Shown one piece after another: positions 24,769-33,115 of a DNA stretch of 64,000 bases. The position numbers and the translations under genes were made by a program. This stretch comes from Streptomyces sp. DH24. GTDB lineage: Bacteria > Actinomycetota > Actinomycetes > Streptomycetales > Streptomycetaceae. The notes beneath the pieces are model-generated. The model was given only the letters and a program-made list of their open reading frames with translations. It made no database searches and was not told the DNA's origin. Where the stretch lies: assembly GCF_029813775.1 (NCBI RefSeq), contig NZ_JARVKW010000018.1:62001-126000 (forward strand), read 5' to 3'. How positions within the stretch are numbered: the first letter of the stretch is position 1; every line of letters begins with the position of its first letter.

Positions 24769-25440
24769 TTGTCCCGCTTCGCGCTCATCAAGGCAGTGCT
24801 CGGCCCGATCATGCGGCTGATGTTCCGCCCCCAGGTGGAGGGCATGGAGCACATTCCCGGCGACGGGCCCGTCATTCTTGCCGGCAACCACCTGACGTTC
24901 ATCGACTCGATGGTCCTGCCGCTGGTCTGCGACCGGCAGGTGTTCTTCATCGGCAAGGACGAGTACGTCACCGGCAAGGGCCTCAAGGGACGGCTGATGG
25001 CCTGGTTCTTCACCGGCGTCGGCATGATCCCCGTCGACCGCGACGGCGGCCGGGGCGGTGTCGCGGCGCTGATGACCGGCCGCCGGGTACTGGAGGAGGG
25101 CAAGGTCTTCGGCATCTACCCGGAGGGCACCCGCTCCCCCGACGGCCGCCTCTACCGCGGCCGTACGGGCATCGCGCGGCTCACGCTGATGACCGGCGCG
25201 CCCGTCGTGCCGTTCGCGATGATCGGCACCGACAAGCTCCAGCCCGGCGGCGCGGGTCTGCCCCGGCCGGGCAAGGTCACGGTGCGGTTCGGCGAGGCGA
25301 TGGAGTTCTCCCGCTACGAGGGCATGGACCGTGACCGTTACGTGCTGCGCGCCGTCACCGACTCCGTGATGACGGAGGTCATGCGGCTGTCGGGGCAGGA
25401 GTACGTGGACATGTACGCGAGCAAGGCGAAGGCCGCGTAG
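24769..25440 (+). CDS. plsC: 1-acyl-glycerol-3-phosphate acyltransferase
   Basis: 223 residues. PlsC motifs appear in order: NHLTFIDS (the catalytic HX4D, near residues 40-45), a Gly/Phe-rich block, and YPEGTRSPDG (the phosphate-binding EGTR). It acylates lysophosphatidate at the membrane in phospholipid synthesis. The start is the TTG at 24769 because GGAGGG sits 4 nt upstream; an upstream in-frame TTG at 24751 has no ribosome site. PlsC paralogues that act on other lysolipids cannot be ruled out. Confidence 0.88.
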   Translation: MSRFALIKAVLGPIMRLMFRPQVEGMEHIPGDGPVILAGNHLTFIDSMVLPLVCDRQVFFIGKDEYVTGKGLKGRLMAWFFTGVGMIPVDRDGGRGGVAALMTGRRVLEEGKVFGIYPEGTRSPDGRLYRGRTGIARLTLMTGAPVVPFAMIGTDKLQPGGAGLPRPGKVTVRFGEAMEFSRYEGMDRDRYVLRAVTDSVMTEVMRLSGQEYVDMYASKAKAA

Positions 25441-25520
25441 GTTCTCCCGCCGGGGGTCCGGGGGGCGGTCGCTGTTCGTGCCGGGGGCGGCTGTGTCGTG
25501 GTGGATCGCGCCGTTCCCCG

Positions 25521-25536
25521 CGCCCCTTCGGGGGCG
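25521..25536. terminator. Bidirectional hairpin between plsC and MFS genes
   Basis: CGCCCC-TTCG-GGGGCG, preceded by GTTCCCCG. I recall a dispersed Streptomyces repeat of similar wording (…GTTCCCCGCGCCCC…). It lies between convergent stops at 25440 and 25549. Confidence 0.6.
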
Positions 25537-25548
25537 TCGGGGTGAGGA

Positions 25549-27072
25549 TCAGTGGCCGTTGTCCAGGCGTTGGTCCCGGAGCAGGAACCAGGCCGCCACC
25601 GAGGCCGCCAGGAGGACCGTCGCGCCGGCGCCGGCCGCCAGGGTGAGTCCGTCGACGAACGCCTCCCGGGCCGACGTCAGCAGTGCCCCCGCCGTGTCCG
25701 CCGGGAGACCGCGCGCCGCCTCCACCGCGCCGCCCAGTGACTCGTGTGCCGCGGCCGGGGTGCCCGCCGGGCCGGTGAAGCCCCGGTAGACGCCCGTCAC
25801 GATCGAGCCGAGCACGGCGATGCCCAGGGCGGCGCCCAGTTCGTACGCCGTCTCGGAGACCGCGGACGCCGCGCCCGCCTGTTCCTTGGGAACGGACGAC
25901 AGGATGACGTCGGCCGTGACCGTGAACGAGAAGCCGGCGCCGACGCCGACGAACAGCAGCACGGTCCCGACCAGCGGATAGCCGGTGGACTGGTCGACCG
26001 CGGTGAGCGCGGCCAGGGACAGGCCGACCGCCGCGAGTCCGCCGGAGACGACGGCCCGCACGGAGAAGCGCCGGGCCGCGCGGCCCGCGACCAGACCGGC
26101 CGCGACCGCGCCGATCGCGGCGGGCAGTTCGGCGAGTCCCGCCTCGAACGGGCGCCGGCCCTGGACGAGTTGCAGGTACTGGGAGAGGAAGAACACCAGG
26201 CCGGACAGGCCGAGGATGGTCAGCAGGTCGGCCAGCACCGCGCCGCTGAAACCGCGGTGAGCGAACAGCCGCATGTCCAGCAGCGGCTTCGGCAGGGTGA
26301 GCTGGCGCCGCACGAAGGCGCCGAGGGCCCCGGCGCCGAGCAGACCGGCGGCGAGCGCCTCCGGGGCGAAGCCGTGCGCGGCGGTCTCCTTCACCGCGTA
26401 CACGGTGCCGACCATGCCGACCAGCGACAAGGCGACGCTGCGCAGGTCCCAGGGGCCGGGGTGCGGATTGCGCGACTCGGGCAGCGTCTTGGCGCCCACG
26501 ACGACGAGCACCGCCATCACGGGCAGGTTGATCAGGAAGACCGAGCCCCACCAGAAGTGCTCCAGCAGGAAACCGCCGACGATGGGCCCGACGGCCGTGC
26601 CGGCGGAGGCGGTGGCGCCCCAGATGCCGACGGCGAGGCTGCGTTCGCGCGGGTCGTGGAAGATGTTCCGGATGAGCGCGAGGGTGGCCGGCATCAGGGT
26701 GGCGCCCGCGACGCCGAGCAGGGCCCGGGCGAGGATCATCAACTCGGGTGTCGACGCGTAGGCGTTGAGGACGGAGACCGCGCCGAAGGCGGTGGCGCCG
26801 ATGAGCAGGATCCGCTTGCGGCCGATGCGGTCGCCCAACCCGCCCATGGAGACGAGCAGTCCGGCGATGACGAACGAGTAGACGTCGCCCATCCACAGCA
26901 GCTGTGTGCCGGTGGGCGCGAGGTCCTCGCTGATGAAGGGGGTCGCGAGACCGAGCACGGTCGCGTCGACGGCCACCAGCAGCACGGCGAGCACGAGGAC
27001 GGACAGCGCGAGCCAGCGGCCCGGACGCCGCACCGCCTCCGTCGCGCCGGCCGGCCGCAGGGTGCTGGTCAT
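25549..27072 (-). CDS. MFS drug exporter, DHA2 (14-span) type
   Basis: 507 residues with about 14 membrane spans. MFS motif A is GGLGDRIGRKRILL (after span 2). The DHA2 antiporter motif C appears as the Gly/Ala-rich ASAGTAVGPIVGGFLL in span 5. The family expels hydrophobic drugs and cationic antiseptics by proton exchange. The start ATG overlaps the TetR stop by 4 bp, so the two genes form one operon, and the pump is expected to be induced by its own substrates through that repressor. Confidence 0.92.
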   Translation of the reverse strand: MTSTLRPAGATEAVRRPGRWLALSVLVLAVLLVAVDATVLGLATPFISEDLAPTGTQLLWMGDVYSFVIAGLLVSMGGLGDRIGRKRILLIGATAFGAVSVLNAYASTPELMILARALLGVAGATLMPATLALIRNIFHDPRERSLAVGIWGATASAGTAVGPIVGGFLLEHFWWGSVFLINLPVMAVLVVVGAKTLPESRNPHPGPWDLRSVALSLVGMVGTVYAVKETAAHGFAPEALAAGLLGAGALGAFVRRQLTLPKPLLDMRLFAHRGFSGAVLADLLTILGLSGLVFFLSQYLQLVQGRRPFEAGLAELPAAIGAVAAGLVAGRAARRFSVRAVVSGGLAAVGLSLAALTAVDQSTGYPLVGTVLLFVGVGAGFSFTVTADVILSSVPKEQAGAASAVSETAYELGAALGIAVLGSIVTGVYRGFTGPAGTPAAAHESLGGAVEAARGLPADTAGALLTSAREAFVDGLTLAAGAGATVLLAASVAAWFLLRDQRLDNGH

Positions 27073-27620
27073 GATTCCTCTCTCCGTATCGCGCCGCCGA
27101 GCAGCAGCTCGGTGATCATGTGGGTGAAGTCCTTGCCGGCCACGCGGCCCTCGGACACGGCCCAGGCGGCGGAGGCCAGCAGGCCGTACAGCGCCTCGGT
27201 GAGCCAGGCCGGGGTCAGGTCGATGCGGAACTCGCCGCTCAGCTGGCCGCGCCGGAACAGCGCCTCGATGCGGTCGTCCAGCCGGGTCCAGCCGGCGTTG
27301 CGCTCCTCGCCCTCGAAAAGCTGGTTCTCGGAGTAGAGGAAGGCGAGCAGTCCGGCGGCCGGTTCGACGGCGCGCACCAGGCGTCGTACGGCGTCGCTCG
27401 CGGGCCCCTCGTCCGGGCGGGCCGCGTCCAGTGCCGCCTCGCACTCGGCGATGCCGAGGGCCTCCAGCGCGCGGACGAGCGCGTCCCGCCCGGCGAAGCG
27501 CCGGTGCAGGGTGGCCCGGCTGATGCCGGCGGCCTTGGCGACCTCGTCCATGGTCGCGGTGGACTTGCGGCTCAGCAGGGCCGCGGCGGTGCGCAGCACG
27601 TGGTCACGATCGACAGCCAT
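27069..27620 (-). CDS. TetR-family repressor
   Basis: 183 residues from the ATG at 27620. The helix-turn-helix is TMDEVAKAAGISRATLHRRF (about residues 24-43), and the C-terminal part is a variable ligand-binding helical domain. TATGGT ends 6 nt before the ATG, so the transcript is probably leaderless. An 18-bp palindrome lies immediately upstream (27640-27657), between the -10 and the presumed -35, an ideal auto-repression site. It is followed by the MFS pump with a 4-bp overlap. Confidence 0.92.
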   Translation of the reverse strand: MAVDRDHVLRTAAALLSRKSTATMDEVAKAAGISRATLHRRFAGRDALVRALEALGIAECEAALDAARPDEGPASDAVRRLVRAVEPAAGLLAFLYSENQLFEGEERNAGWTRLDDRIEALFRRGQLSGEFRIDLTPAWLTEALYGLLASAAWAVSEGRVAGKDFTHMITELLLGGAIRREES

Positions 27621-27639
27621 GAGACGACCATAGCGCATG

Positions 27640-27657
27640 TGAGACACAGATGTCTCA
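27640..27657. promoter_or_regulatory. TetR operator palindrome
   Basis: TGAGACA-CAGA-TGTCTCA, a perfect 7-bp dyad with 4-bp centre. It lies 8 bp upstream of the -10 box TATGGT (27627-27632, minus strand) of the TetR-MFS operon, so a bound repressor would block RNA polymerase. Confidence 0.8.
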
Positions 27658-27717
27658 CCGTGGGCATGTGCGTCTCATCCGGTCGGCTCGTGGTGATGTT
27701 CTGGGGCTTTCCGGGGC

Positions 27718-28689
27718 TCAGTGCCAGGGCAGCTGTCCGCGCCGCTCCCAGTACGCGGCCGGGTCCTCGGTGAGCGTGGCGAGCCGGGAGAGCCGGTCCT
27801 CGTCCAGGTCGACGACGGCGGCGTGCAGGTTCGACGCCAGTTGGCCCACGGTCGCGGCGCCGGACAGGACGACCCCGGCCCACGGCCGGCTCAGGACGAA
27901 CGCGAGCGCGACCGCGTCACAGCCCTGCCCGGTCTCCGCCGCGACCGCTCGCAGGGCCTCGGGGGCGTGCGGCTCGGCGAGCCTCCCGTTGGCCATGGCC
28001 TCCTTCACGATCACGGTCAGCCCCGCCGCGTGGGCCTCGGCGAGGGCGGGCTCCGCCGAGGTGTCCAGGAGGTTGTACGTGGACTGGACCGTCCGGAACA
28101 GCGGGGTGCCGTCGACGGTCACGGCGAGCGCGGCGCGGATCGCCTCGGCCTGGGCGGGGCCGCTGGTGGAGAAGCCGACGCTGACCCCCTGCGCGGCGGA
28201 CTCGGCGAGGCGGGCGTGCAGGTCCTTGTCGGTGAGGGCGGGGCTGTCCGGCGTCACCGAGTGGATCTGGTAGAGGTCGAGCCGGTCGCCGAGCAGGGCC
28301 TCGGTCTCGGCGCGCTGCCGCTCGTACGTGGCGAGGGAGTGGTCCTTGACCTCGTGCCGCTCGGCGTCCGTGGACCAGTCGGCGGTGTAGGTGTAGCCCC
28401 ATTTGCTGCCCACGACCACGTCGTCCGCCTCGGGGCGGGTAGCCAGCCAGGCCGCGAGGAACTCCTCGGAGCGGCCGTAGGAGCGGGCGGCGTCGAAGTA
28501 GCGCACGCCCTGCGCGTAGGCGGCGTCGAGGAGTTCGTGGGTGCGCCTGCTCATCGCCTCGACGCTGCGGTCCTCCCCGAGGTCGCGGTCCCGGCCGAGG
28601 TTGATGTAGCCGGGGCGGCCCACGGCGGCGAGGCCCAGGCCGACGTGGCAGGTGGGCGTCGTGGCGGTCGCGAGACGGGCGAAGGGCAT
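27718..28689 (-). CDS. Aldo/keto reductase
   Basis: 323 residues. The catalytic tetrad is visible: Asp and Tyr in YFDAARSYG, Lys in VVGSKWGYT, and His in YQIHSVT. The NADPH-binding end (VLSGAATVGQLASNL) is also present. It should reduce carbonyls with NADPH in the cytoplasm. The natural substrate is unknown. It reads leftward, and its stop lies 97 bp from the start of the divergent TetR gene's upstream region. Confidence 0.9.
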   Translation of the reverse strand: MPFARLATATTPTCHVGLGLAAVGRPGYINLGRDRDLGEDRSVEAMSRRTHELLDAAYAQGVRYFDAARSYGRSEEFLAAWLATRPEADDVVVGSKWGYTYTADWSTDAERHEVKDHSLATYERQRAETEALLGDRLDLYQIHSVTPDSPALTDKDLHARLAESAAQGVSVGFSTSGPAQAEAIRAALAVTVDGTPLFRTVQSTYNLLDTSAEPALAEAHAAGLTVIVKEAMANGRLAEPHAPEALRAVAAETGQGCDAVALAFVLSRPWAGVVLSGAATVGQLASNLHAAVVDLDEDRLSRLATLTEDPAAYWERRGQLPWH

Positions 28690-28850
28690 CGCGGGCTCCG
28701 TTCGGTCGCTGCTGTGCGGCTGCGACCAACGTAACCCGCGGCGGCCTTCGGCCCGCGTTGCGGAACGCTGTCCGTGCGGCGGTTCGGCGGGGGCGCGTCG
28801 CGCGGGGCGGGCCGGGCGGTTCGCCGTCCACCCGGGCCGCGTTCCGCGCC

Positions 28851-28885
28851 GTGGCGCCTGCCGGGCGTCGCTCGGCAGGCGCCAC
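28851..28885 (-). terminator. argH terminator
   Basis: GTGGCGCCTGCCG (28851-28863) pairs perfectly with CGGCAGGCGCCAC (28873-28885), 13 bp with a 9-nt loop, 14 bp past the argH stop. The stem is strong, without a T-run. Confidence 0.8.
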
Positions 28886-28898
28886 GTGCGGACACGGA

Positions 28899-30335
28899 CT
28901 AGCGGGCGCTCCGCTTGGCCTTCGCCCAGGCGTGCTGCTGCGCCACGTCCGCCTTGACCTCGGCGAGCTGGACGGCGACCGCGCTCGGCGCCGTGCCGCC
29001 CCGGCCGTTGCGGGAGGCCAGGGCGCCCGGGACGTCGAGGACCGAGCGGACCTCCGGGGTGAGGTGGGAGGAGATCTTCGCGAACTGCTCGTCGGTGAGC
29101 TGGTCGAGTTCCTTGCCCTCGGCCTCGGCGACCTTCACGCACTCGCCTGCGACCTCGTGCGCGACACGGAACGGCACGCCCTGGCGGACCAGCCACTCGG
29201 CGATGTCGGTGGCGAGGGAGAACCCGGCCGGGGCCAGCTCCTCCATGCGCTCGCGGTGCACCGTGAGGGTGGCCATCATGCCGGTGAAGGCCGGGAGCAG
29301 GACCTCCAGCTGGTCGATGGAGTCGAAGACCGGCTCCTTGTCCTCCTGGAGGTCGCGGTTGTAGGCGAGCGGCAGGGCCTTGAGGGTCGCCAGCAGGCCG
29401 GTGAGGTTGCCGATCAGGCGGCCGGACTTGCCGCGCGCCAGCTCGGCGATGTCCGGGTTCTTCTTCTGCGGCATGATCGAGGAGCCGGTGGAGAAGGCGT
29501 CGTGCAGGGTCACGAAGGAGAACTCCTTCGTGTTCCAGATGATGACCTCCTCCGCGATCCGGGACAGGTTCACGCCGATCATCGCGGTGATGAAGGCGAA
29601 CTCGGCGACGAAGTCGCGGGAGGCCGTGCCGTCGATGGAGTTGCCGGAGCTGCCGTGCTCGAAGCCGAGGTCCTCGGCGACCGCCTCCGGGTCCAGGCCG
29701 AGGGAGGAACCGGCCAGGGCGCCCGAGCCGTACGGCGACACGGCCGTCCGCTCGTCCCACTGGCGCAGCCGCTCGGCGTCCCGGGACAGGGACTGCACAT
29801 GCGCGAGGACGTGGTGGGCGAACAGCACCGGCTGGGCGTGCTGGAGGTGGGTGCGGCCCGGCATGGCGACGTCGGGGTGGGCCTCGGCGAGGCCGATCAG
29901 GGCGTCCTGGAGGTCGGCGATCAGACCGCCGATGGCGCGGGCGTGGTCGCGCAGGTACATCCGGAACAGCGTCGCGACCTGGTCGTTGCGGGACCGGCCT
30001 GCGCGCAGCTTGCCGCCGAGGTCCGGGCCGAGGCGCTCCAGCAGGCCGCGCTCCAGGGCGGTGTGCACGTCCTCGTCGGCGATGGTGCCCACGAAGGCGC
30101 CGGAGGCCACGTCGGCCTCCAGCCGGTCCAGGCCCTCGATCATGCGGGTCAGCTCGTCCTCGGTGAGCAGCCCGGCCTTGTGCAGCACGCGCGCGTGGGC
30201 GCGCGAACCGGCGATGTCGTAGGGCGCGAGCCGCCAGTCGAAGTGGACGGACGCGGACAGCTTCGCCAGGGCCTCGGCGGGACCGTCGGCGAAACGGCCG
30301 CCCCAGAGCCGTACGTCACCGCTGTTGCTGCTCAC
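28899..30335 (-). CDS. argH: Argininosuccinate lyase
   Basis: 478 residues from the GTG at 30335. It splits argininosuccinate into arginine and fumarate, the last step of arginine synthesis. The fumarase/aspartase-superfamily signature GSSIMPQKKNPDIAE is intact (catalytic Ser loop), as are LWGGRF at the N-terminus, SRNDQVAT and GRTHLQHAQPV. Length is normal for the family. It lies 102 bp after argG on the same strand, with a hairpin between them that may lower its expression relative to argG. Confidence 0.97.
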   Translation of the reverse strand: MSSNSGDVRLWGGRFADGPAEALAKLSASVHFDWRLAPYDIAGSRAHARVLHKAGLLTEDELTRMIEGLDRLEADVASGAFVGTIADEDVHTALERGLLERLGPDLGGKLRAGRSRNDQVATLFRMYLRDHARAIGGLIADLQDALIGLAEAHPDVAMPGRTHLQHAQPVLFAHHVLAHVQSLSRDAERLRQWDERTAVSPYGSGALAGSSLGLDPEAVAEDLGFEHGSSGNSIDGTASRDFVAEFAFITAMIGVNLSRIAEEVIIWNTKEFSFVTLHDAFSTGSSIMPQKKNPDIAELARGKSGRLIGNLTGLLATLKALPLAYNRDLQEDKEPVFDSIDQLEVLLPAFTGMMATLTVHRERMEELAPAGFSLATDIAEWLVRQGVPFRVAHEVAGECVKVAEAEGKELDQLTDEQFAKISSHLTPEVRSVLDVPGALASRNGRGGTAPSAVAVQLAEVKADVAQQHAWAKAKRSAR

Positions 30336-30368
30336 TTGCGTTGCTCCTCGGAAGATGGCGATGTGCGA

Positions 30369-30401
30369 CCGCCTCCCCACTCTCGGCAAGCGGGGAGGCG
30401 G
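30369..30401 (-). terminator. Intercistronic hairpin between argG and argH
   Basis: CCGCCTCCCC (30369-30378) pairs with GGGGAGGCGG (30392-30401), 10 bp with a 13-nt loop. It is placed 37 bp after the argG stop and before argH, so it could be a partial terminator or an mRNA-stabilising stem. Confidence 0.65.
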
Positions 30402-30437
30402 CTGTCAGGCTAGTGCGTGCGAGGTGACCCGGCGGTG

Positions 30438-31631
30438 TTACGCGAGGTCCCGCTTGGCGGCGATCTTCGACGACAGGCTGTAGATGTCGATGAAGCCCTT
30501 GGCCGCCGCCTGGTCGAAGGTGTCGCCGGTGTCGTAGGTGGCCAGGTTGAAGTCGTACAGGGACGACTCGGAGCGCCGGCCGGTGACGACCGCGCGGCCG
30601 CCGTGCAGGGTCATCCGGATGTCGCCGGTGACGTGCTGGTTGGCCTCGTTGACGAAGCCGTCCAGGGCGCGCTTGAGCGGGGAGAACCACAGGCCGTCGT
30701 AGACCAGCTCGCTCCAGCGCTGCTCGACCTGCCGCTTGTAGCGGGCGAGTTCGCGCTCGACGGTGACGTTCTCCAGCTCCTGGTGGGCGGTGATCAGGGC
30801 GATCGCGCCGGGAGCCTCGTAGACCTCGCGGGACTTGATGCCGACGAGGCGGTCCTCGACCATGTCGATCCGGCCGATGCCCTGGGCGCCGGCGCGCTCG
30901 TTGAGCTGCTGGACGGCCTGCAGGACGGTGACGGGCTTGCCGTCGATCGCGACCGGGACGCCCTCCTTGAAGGAGATGACGACCTCGTCGGCCTCGCGGG
31001 CGACGGCCGGGTTCTGCGTGTACTCGTAGATGTCCTCGATCGGGGCGTTCCAGATGTCCTCGAGGAAGCCGGTCTCGATGGCGCGGCCGAAGACGTTCTG
31101 GTCGATGGAGTACGGCGACTTCTTGGTGGTCGCGATCGGCAGGCCCTTGTCCTCGCAGAAGGCGATGGCCTTGTCGCGGGTCATGGCGTAGTCACGGACC
31201 GGCGCGATGCACTTGAGGTCGGGGGCGAGGGCGACGATGCCGGCCTCGAACCGCACCTGGTCGTTGCCCTTGCCGGTGCAGCCGTGCGCGACCGTGGTGG
31301 CGCCGTGCTTCTGCGCGGCGGCGACGAGGTGCTTGACGATCGTCGGCCGGGACAGGGCGGAGACCAGCGGGTAGCGGTCCATGTAGAGGGCGTTGGCCTT
31401 GATCGCCGGGAGGCAGTACTCCTCGGCGAACTCGTCCTTGGCGTCCGCGACCTCGGCCTCGACGGCACCGCAGGCGAGCGCGCGCTTGCGGATGACGTCC
31501 AGGTCCTCGCCGCCCTGGCCGACGTCGACCGCAACGGCGATGACCTCGGCGCCCGTCTCCTCGGCGATCCAGCCGATGGCGACGGAGGTGTCCAGACCGC
31601 CTGAGTAGGCGAGTACGACGCGCTCGGTCAC
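30438..31631 (-). CDS. argG: Argininosuccinate synthase
   Basis: 397 residues. It joins citrulline and aspartate using ATP. The ATP-pyrophosphatase loop AYSGGLDTSV is at residues 8-17, followed by HGCTGKGNDQVRFE and SPYSIDQNVFGRAIE, as expected for the type-1 enzyme. GTG at 31631 with GGAG 6 nt upstream. Its promoter (TTGACG-17-CATACT) carries an ArgR-type dyad over the -10 box. Confidence 0.97.
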   Translation of the reverse strand: MTERVVLAYSGGLDTSVAIGWIAEETGAEVIAVAVDVGQGGEDLDVIRKRALACGAVEAEVADAKDEFAEEYCLPAIKANALYMDRYPLVSALSRPTIVKHLVAAAQKHGATTVAHGCTGKGNDQVRFEAGIVALAPDLKCIAPVRDYAMTRDKAIAFCEDKGLPIATTKKSPYSIDQNVFGRAIETGFLEDIWNAPIEDIYEYTQNPAVAREADEVVISFKEGVPVAIDGKPVTVLQAVQQLNERAGAQGIGRIDMVEDRLVGIKSREVYEAPGAIALITAHQELENVTVERELARYKRQVEQRWSELVYDGLWFSPLKRALDGFVNEANQHVTGDIRMTLHGGRAVVTGRRSESSLYDFNLATYDTGDTFDQAAAKGFIDIYSLSSKIAAKRDLA

Positions 31632-31661
31632 GGGTTTCTCCTCACAGTGCATTCGCTGACA

Positions 31662-31675
31662 TGCATGAGTATGCA
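31662..31675. promoter_or_regulatory. ARG box of argG
   Basis: TGCAT-GAGT-ATGCA, a perfect dyad that resembles ArgR operators of actinobacteria. It overlaps the argG -10 hexamer. A second imperfect TGCATT…ATGCA arrangement lies between 31648 and 31665, consistent with a double ARG box. Confidence 0.75.
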
Positions 31676-31696
31676 GAAGTCCGCATGATTCGTCAA
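31668..31696 (-). promoter_or_regulatory. argG promoter
   Basis: Reading leftward, TTGACG (31696-31691) and CATACT (31673-31668) are separated by 17 bp, a near-consensus vegetative promoter 37 bp before the argG start codon. Confidence 0.75.
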
Positions 31697-31709
31697 TCCG
31701 GCCGTTTCG

Positions 31710-31739
31710 TTAGACAGCCAAAAGATCTGCGACCATAAT
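31710..31739 (+). promoter_or_regulatory. Promoter of the PPOX-fold gene, probably leaderless
   Basis: TTAGAC (31710-31715) and CATAAT (31734-31739) are 18 bp apart, and the -10 ends 8 bp before the ATG at 31748. A direct repeat, CGTTAGACA, occurs at 31708-31716 and again at 31740-31748, spanning the start codon. It could bind a regulator. Confidence 0.55.
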
Positions 31740-31747
31740 CGTTAGAC

Positions 31748-32335
31748 ATGGGAAAGACCTATGAGCGCATAGACGGCCGGCTCCGCACCTTCATCGAGTC
31801 GCAGCCCGTGTTCTTCACCGCCACCGCCCCGCTGTCCGCCGACGGCACGGTCAACCTCTCCCCCAAGGGTCTCAAGGGCTCCTTCGCCGTGCTGGACGAG
31901 CACACCGTGGCCTACCTCGACTTCGCCGGCTCCACCGCCGAGACCGTCGCGCACCTGCGCGAGAACGGCCGGATCACCCTGATGTGGTGCGCCTTCCAGG
32001 GCCCGCCGAACATCGTCCGGGTGCACGGCCGCGGCGAGCCGGTCTTCCGCGACGACCCGCGCTTCGGGGAACTCCTCGCCCACTTCCCCGACATCGACCC
32101 GTCCCGGCACGGCCTGCGCGCGATCGTCGTCGTGACCGCCGAACTCGTCCGCGACTCCTGCGGCTACGCGGTGCCGTACATGACGTACGACGAGGACCGC
32201 GACCTGCATGGCAGGCGGTTCGCGCGCGAGGACGACACCTCACTGAGCGAGTACTTCGCCAGGAAGGAGCACATCGCCACTAGCCTGGACGGCCTTCCCG
32301 GGCTGCCGCTGCCGTTGCCGCCCTCTACCGTCTGA
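31748..32335 (+). CDS. Pyridoxamine-phosphate-oxidase-fold flavoprotein
   Basis: 195 residues. A split-barrel flavin-binding domain is indicated by FFTATAPLSADGTVNLSPKGL at residues 22-42, then FAGSTAETVAHLRENGRITLMW and GRGEPV. This pattern belongs to the PNPOx-like group, members of which bind FMN or F420 and act as oxidoreductases. The substrate is unknown. It starts an apparent two-gene unit, with only 3 bp to the next gene. Confidence 0.85.
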   Translation: MGKTYERIDGRLRTFIESQPVFFTATAPLSADGTVNLSPKGLKGSFAVLDEHTVAYLDFAGSTAETVAHLRENGRITLMWCAFQGPPNIVRVHGRGEPVFRDDPRFGELLAHFPDIDPSRHGLRAIVVVTAELVRDSCGYAVPYMTYDEDRDLHGRRFAREDDTSLSEYFARKEHIATSLDGLPGLPLPLPPSTV

Positions 32336-32338
32336 GCC

Positions 32339-33043
32339 ATGCGCCCCGGTGTCGTCGTCGCCCTCGCCTCCGCCACCCTGCTCCTGCTCGGCGCCGCGCC
32401 GCCCGGCGGGGGCCCGCCGCCGCTGCCGGCCCGGATGGCGGACACCGGCGGCGGCACCCAGCTGATCACCGCGCAGGCACCCGGCACCGGCTCCACCTCG
32501 GGCACGGTCACCTGGTGGGACCTGCGGGACGGGCGCTGGACGAAGGCCGGTTCGGCCCCGGCCCGCTTCGGCACCAACGGCCTCACCGAGGGCGCCACCC
32601 GTGAACAGGGCACCAACACCACCCCGACCGGCCTGTACGACCTGCCCTACGCCTTCGGCATCAAGGCCGCCCCGCCCGGGACGACGTACCCGTACCGCCG
32701 GGTCGGCGACGACTCCTGGTGGTGCCAGGACAACGACTCCCGCTCCTACAACCGCTGGACGGAGCCCCGCGCCGCAGACTGCCGGGCCGCCGAGTCCGAG
32801 CACCTCATCACGTACGGCACGCAGTACGCGCACGCCCTGGTCGTCGGCTTCAACTACGAACGCCCGGTGCGCGGGCGGGGCGCCGGCATCTTCCTCCACG
32901 TCAACGGGCGCGGGGCGACGGCCGGTTGCGTGTCGGTGCCCGAGGAGGCGATGCGGCGGATCCTCGACTGGGCGGACCCGGGGGCGCGTCCGCACATCGC
33001 GATCGGCACGGAGGGCGGCCGGACGGCGATCACGCGGTACTGA
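32339..33043 (+). CDS. Secreted YkuD-type (L,D-transpeptidase) protein
   Basis: 234 residues. A signal peptide occupies residues 1-20 or so. The C-terminal half contains IFLHVNGRGATAGCVSVPEEAM, with the His and Cys of the YkuD active site (H-x14-17-S/A-x-G-C). This fold forms or modifies 3-3 cross-links in peptidoglycan, or attaches proteins to it. The spacing to Cys is slightly shorter than the textbook motif but the order is right. It follows the PPOX-fold gene within 3 bp; a functional link between the two is unclear. Confidence 0.82.
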   Translation: MRPGVVVALASATLLLLGAAPPGGGPPPLPARMADTGGGTQLITAQAPGTGSTSGTVTWWDLRDGRWTKAGSAPARFGTNGLTEGATREQGTNTTPTGLYDLPYAFGIKAAPPGTTYPYRRVGDDSWWCQDNDSRSYNRWTEPRAADCRAAESEHLITYGTQYAHALVVGFNYERPVRGRGAGIFLHVNGRGATAGCVSVPEEAMRRILDWADPGARPHIAIGTEGGRTAITRY

Positions 33044-33115
33044 CGCGGTCCCGCCGCTGCCTGCCGTGAGGCGGTGTCATCATGTTCTCCTGCTGGTGGG
33101 GAGGGAACGGGGAAC

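Noticed and set aside
28690..28898. Small gene between the aldo/keto reductase and argH
   Set aside because: The gap is short and contains the argH terminator. No frame with a ribosome site fits.
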